Shown here: piece by piece, positions 4,541-7,589 of the stretch | Layout: each line of letters begins with the position of its first letter | Position numbering within the stretch: position 1 is the stretch's first letter | Source of the DNA: Sneathiella sp. | Lineage (GTDB): Bacteria > Pseudomonadota > Alphaproteobacteria > Sneathiellales > Sneathiellaceae | Reading direction: 5' to 3' | DNA length: 7,589 nt | NCBI GenBank assembly: GCA_016765515.1 | Contig: JAESPT010000164.1 | Coordinates: forward strand, 1 to 7,589 | Made by a program: the position numbers and the translations under genes | The notes under the pieces: model-generated | The model's database searches: none | What the model saw: only the letters and a program-made list of their open reading frames with translations | Told to the model about the DNA's origin: nothing

Positions 4541-6460
4541 ATGGCAGCAAAAACTCTTGACGTCATTACCATTGGTCGGTCTTCGGTTGATCTATATGGT
4601 CAACAGGTTGGCGGCAGATTGGAAGATATGTCCTCATTTGCCAAATATGTGGGTGGAAGCCCAACAAATACGGCTATTGGTGCGGCGCGTCTGGGACTGA
4701 AATCAGCGCTCATTACGGGGGTTGGCGATGAGCATATGGGCCGCTTCATAAAGGAACAGCTCGTCCGCGAGAATGTCGATATCAGAGGTGTAAAAACCGA
4801 TCCTGAGAGATTGACTGCATTGGTTATTCTTGGCATCCGGGATCAGGAGACTTTTCCGTTGATCTTTTATCGGGAAAATTCTGCAGACATGGCCATTAGC
4901 CAAGAAGATATTGACCCGGATTTTATTGCATCCTCCCGAACTGTCGTTTTGTCCGGCACCCATTTTTCAACACCAACGACAGCTGCCGCCTCCCGAAAGG
5001 CTGCTAAACTTTGCCGTGAATCTGGCGGCCGGGTGGCATTCGATATAGATTACCGGCCGGTTCTTTGGGGGATTGGCGGACACAATACCGGAGAAGAAAG
5101 ATTTGTTGCGTCGGGAAAGGTGACCGAACATTTACACAGTATTTTATCGCTCTGTGATTTAGTTGTTGGGACAGAAGAAGAGTTGCATATTGCCGGTGGG
5201 ACAACCAATACACTGACAGCCATCAAACAAGTCAGAAAATTGACCGACGCAGTTATCGTCTGCAAGCGCGGCGCTATGGGTTGCCTTATTTTTCCAGATA
5301 CCATTCCGGATGACCTTGAAAAAGGTCTGAGCGGACCTGGATTTCCCATCGAAGTATACAATGTCCTGGGCGCGGGGGATGCTTTTATGAGCGGATTTCT
5401 GCGAGGCTGGATCCGCAACGAATCCTGGGAGATGTGCGCCAAATATGCCAATGCTTGCGGGGCCTTGACGGTATCCCGACACGGTTGCGCGCCGGCAATT
5501 CCCACCTGGACCGAACTCAGTTATTTCTTTGAACACGGCAGTCCCTATAAAGCTTTGAGGAAAGATCCTGAGCTCAATCACATTCATCGGACAACCACGC
5601 GTCGCAAACATCATGACATGGTCATGGCCTTCGCCATTGATCATCGCAAACAATTTGTCGATATGGCGGAGGAAACCGGGGCAGACTTGAAGCGCATTGG
5701 AGATTTTAAAATGCTGTCTTTGAAAGCTTTAACGGAAGTCGCCAATGGGCGTCCCGGTTTTGGCACTTTATTGGATGGAAGTCTGGGCCAGGACGCCCTT
5801 CATTGCGCCATGGAGGGGGATCTTTGGGTCGCACGACCCGTAGAGATGCCGGGTGCGCGCCCTCTCGAGTTTGAAGCGGGGCGAGACATGGGAACAATCC
5901 TCGCCGAATGGCCAATCGATCAGATAGTCAAATGTCTGGTTCCCTATCATCCGGATGATCCGCAAGAGATGCGCTACATCCAGGAAGAGAAAATCTTGAC
6001 CCTCGCTGAAGCGTGCCGCCATTCCGGTCATCAGCTTCTTTTGGAGATCATTGCGGGTCCATATGGCCCGATAGATACTCAAACCGTCGCCCGGGCTTTG
6101 AGCCGGATATATGAAATGGGAGTTCGTCCAGACTGGTGGAAGCTGGAGCCGGCGTCAAACGCGGCGACTTGGCAGGCGATCACCGACATAATTTCGAAAA
6201 ATGATCCTCAGTGTCAGGGTATTGTTATTCTAGGACTTGAAGCCACCTTGCCGGACCTGATGACGTCGTTCGAAATAGCGTCTAAATTTGATCAGATCAA
6301 AGGTTTTGCCGTCGGCCGGTCGATTTTTGGGGATATTGCCAAAAATTGGTTGGCGGAGACAATCGATGATCATGCAGCGGTTACGCAGATGGTCGATCGG
6401 TTTAAGACATTGGTTGATGGTTGGTTACGATTGAAGAATTCAAATGCGGCTGGAGGATAA
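4541..6460 (+). CDS. iolC: 5-dehydro-2-deoxygluconokinase fused to DUF2090 aldolase-like domain
   Basis: A 639-residue two-domain cytoplasmic enzyme. Residues 1 to about 330 form a PfkB-family kinase that phosphorylates 2-deoxy-5-keto-gluconate. GGSPTN (38-43) is the substrate-side motif and GAGD (277-280) the anion hole with catalytic base D280. From about 355 to the end is a DUF2090 domain, starting DMVMAFAIDHRKQF. This domain resembles class I TIM-barrel aldolases and is annotated in proteobacterial IolC as the aldolase that cleaves the phosphorylated product to DHAP and malonate semialdehyde. K534 in DWWKLEP is the likeliest Schiff-base lysine by analogy with LacD-type aldolases; this is inference. 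Bacillus IolC has only the kinase half and a separate IolJ aldolase. The start has a modest AGAGG site 9 nt upstream. iolD follows after 4 bp, so the two form an operon. Confidence 0.93.
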   Translation: MAAKTLDVITIGRSSVDLYGQQVGGRLEDMSSFAKYVGGSPTNTAIGAARLGLKSALITGVGDEHMGRFIKEQLVRENVDIRGVKTDPERLTALVILGIRDQETFPLIFYRENSADMAISQEDIDPDFIASSRTVVLSGTHFSTPTTAAASRKAAKLCRESGGRVAFDIDYRPVLWGIGGHNTGEERFVASGKVTEHLHSILSLCDLVVGTEEELHIAGGTTNTLTAIKQVRKLTDAVIVCKRGAMGCLIFPDTIPDDLEKGLSGPGFPIEVYNVLGAGDAFMSGFLRGWIRNESWEMCAKYANACGALTVSRHGCAPAIPTWTELSYFFEHGSPYKALRKDPELNHIHRTTTRRKHHDMVMAFAIDHRKQFVDMAEETGADLKRIGDFKMLSLKALTEVANGRPGFGTLLDGSLGQDALHCAMEGDLWVARPVEMPGARPLEFEAGRDMGTILAEWPIDQIVKCLVPYHPDDPQEMRYIQEEKILTLAEACRHSGHQLLLEIIAGPYGPIDTQTVARALSRIYEMGVRPDWWKLEPASNAATWQAITDIISKNDPQCQGIVILGLEATLPDLMTSFEIASKFDQIKGFAVGRSIFGDIAKNWLAETIDDHAAVTQMVDRFKTLVDGWLRLKNSNAAGG

Positions 6461-6464
6461 GACC

Positions 6465-7589
6465 ATGTCAACAATTCGGCTGACAACGGCCCAAGCGCTG
6501 ATCCGATATCTGACGCAACAAAAAGTAAGGATAAACGATGAGGTTGTCCCTCTTTTTGCCGGAGTATGGGCGATTTTTGGACACGGCAATGTCGCGGCAC
6601 TTGGAGAAGCGCTCTATTCCATGCGAGATCAATTGCCGACGTACCGCGGGCATAACGAACAAACGATGGCCCATGCTGCCATTGCCTATGCAAATTCCCT
6701 CAATCGTAAACGTATGATGGCCGTTACCAGCTCCATCGGCCCCGGCGCAACAAATATGGTCACGGCCGCCGCTCTTGCCCATGTGAACCGTTTGCCGGTC
6801 TTGCTGTTACCAGGTGATACTTTCGCCAATCGTCGGCCCGATCCGGTTCTGCAACAAGTGGAAAATTTCAGCGATCCCACTATATCGGCCAATGATGTCT
6901 TCAAGCCTGTTTCTCGTTATTGGGATCGTATCACTCGTCCGGAACAACTGATTGGCAGCCTTCCTCGGGCACTGTCCGTTCTTAACGATGGCGCTGACTG
7001 CGGCCCAGCAACGCTTTGCTTATGCCAGGATGTACAAGCTGAAGCCTACGATTATCCGATCGACTTCTTTGATGAAAAGATCTGGGAACAACGTCGTCCC
7101 CGCCCTGATACCCATGAACTGAGACAGGCTCAGGAGATCCTTTTATCTGCAAAAAAGCCTCTGATTATCGCCGGCGGTGGCGTTCATTATAGCGATGCAA
7201 TGTCAACTCTCTCCGACTTTGCGCTGGACGCGAAAATACCCGTTGCTGAAACGCAGGCTGGTAAAGGCGCTTTGCCGTGGGACCATTCACAAAATGTGGG
7301 ATCCATTGGCGTTACCGGGTCAAGCGCGGCAAACAGCCTGGCTGAGGACGCCGATGTCATTCTGGTCGTCGGGAGCCGATTACAAGATTTCATCAGCGGA
7401 TCGCGCGCGCTTTTTAACAATCCGAACCGGAAATTAATTTTACTGAATATCTCTGCGTTTGATGGTCAAAAACATCAGGCATTGCCGCTCGTCTGTGATG
7501 CAAAGGAAGGCTTGCTTGCTCTCATGGAAGAGATGTCCAGCTACACAACACCGCAATATTGGCAGGATCTAAGTAAACGGCTTTCTCAT
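6465..7589 (+). CDS. iolD: Trihydroxycyclohexane-1,2-dione hydrolase, N-terminal 375 residues
   Basis: IolD is a thiamine-diphosphate enzyme that hydrolytically opens the ring of 3D-trihydroxycyclohexane-1,2-dione to 5-deoxyglucuronate. The visible part holds the pyrimidine-binding domain, with the IolD-typical LFAGVWAIFGHGNVAALGEA early on and YRGHNEQTMAHAA, where E65 is the glutamate that activates the cofactor. The central domain follows, from about residue 210 (KKPLIIAGGGVHYSDAM, later DVILVVGSRLQDF). Full-length IolD is about 610-640 residues, so the Mg-diphosphate-binding C-terminal domain lies beyond the window. The reading frame is open to the last base. The start is firm: GGAGG overlaps the end of iolC, 8 nt before the ATG. 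No frameshift or internal stop is seen. iolE and iolB would be expected downstream, but that cannot be checked here. Confidence 0.93.
   Translation, partial: MSTIRLTTAQALIRYLTQQKVRINDEVVPLFAGVWAIFGHGNVAALGEALYSMRDQLPTYRGHNEQTMAHAAIAYANSLNRKRMMAVTSSIGPGATNMVTAAALAHVNRLPVLLLPGDTFANRRPDPVLQQVENFSDPTISANDVFKPVSRYWDRITRPEQLIGSLPRALSVLNDGADCGPATLCLCQDVQAEAYDYPIDFFDEKIWEQRRPRPDTHELRQAQEILLSAKKPLIIAGGGVHYSDAMSTLSDFALDAKIPVAETQAGKGALPWDHSQNVGSIGVTGSSAANSLAEDADVILVVGSRLQDFISGSRALFNNPNRKLILLNISAFDGQKHQALPLVCDAKEGLLALMEEMSSYTTPQYWQDLSKRLSH

Noticed and set aside
3868..4560. 230-residue plus-strand open frame antisense to iolG
   Set aside because: The translation shows no recognisable domain, is rich in R, C and H as shadow frames often are, and overlaps a clear dehydrogenase, the control region and the start of iolC.
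5050..5653. Minus-strand open frames of 151 and 164 residues antisense to iolC
   Set aside because: They are shadows of the iolC coding frame with no domain, and no promoter or upstream context supports them.
1..7589. CRISPR array, insertion sequence, tRNA, prophage or defence genes
   Set aside because: No direct repeat array, terminal inverted repeats, transposase, tRNA cloverleaf or unexplained gene was seen; every long coding segment belongs to the inositol locus.

Overview
This window is the core of a myo-inositol catabolism locus with its own ABC sugar importer and a local RpiR-family regulator. The gene set is an SBP-permease-ATPase operon, an IolR of the RpiR type, a Gfo/Idh/MocA-type inositol dehydrogenase, an IolC fused to a DUF2090 domain, and IolD. 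Together with a base composition near 50% GC by eye and strong GGAGG-type ribosome binding sites, this suggests an alphaproteobacterium of moderate GC content. I cannot name the genus.

Layout: the left third (1-2332) is a minus-strand operon. It is read as periplasmic binding protein, then a stem-loop-containing gap, then permease, then ATPase. The ATPase is cut by the window edge after 47 residues. A 244-bp AT-rich divergent control region (2333-2576) separates it from iolR on the plus strand. iolR converges on iolG (minus strand), with only 4 bp between their stop codons. A second AT-rich divergent control region (4405-4540) separates iolG from the plus-strand iolC-iolD operon. iolD runs off the right edge after 375 codons.

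How it fits together: the importer probably brings in inositol or a close relative. IolG oxidises myo-inositol to scyllo-inosose. IolE (not in the window) would dehydrate this, and IolD opens the ring. IolB (not in the window) isomerises the product. The IolC kinase domain phosphorylates 2-deoxy-5-keto-gluconate, and the fused DUF2090 domain is the likely aldolase that splits the phosphate to DHAP and malonate semialdehyde. IolR, with a sugar-phosphate-sensing SIS domain, most likely represses both divergent promoter regions.

The pathway itself is known. I did not find a previously undescribed system. The most interesting signals are regulatory. A 22-bp imperfect palindrome with 17/22 identity occurs in both divergent intergenic regions. 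Two GAA-N7-TTC sites lie exactly 30 bp apart across the predicted iolC promoter. An 11-bp element (GCTCTTCAAGA) is also shared by the two regions.
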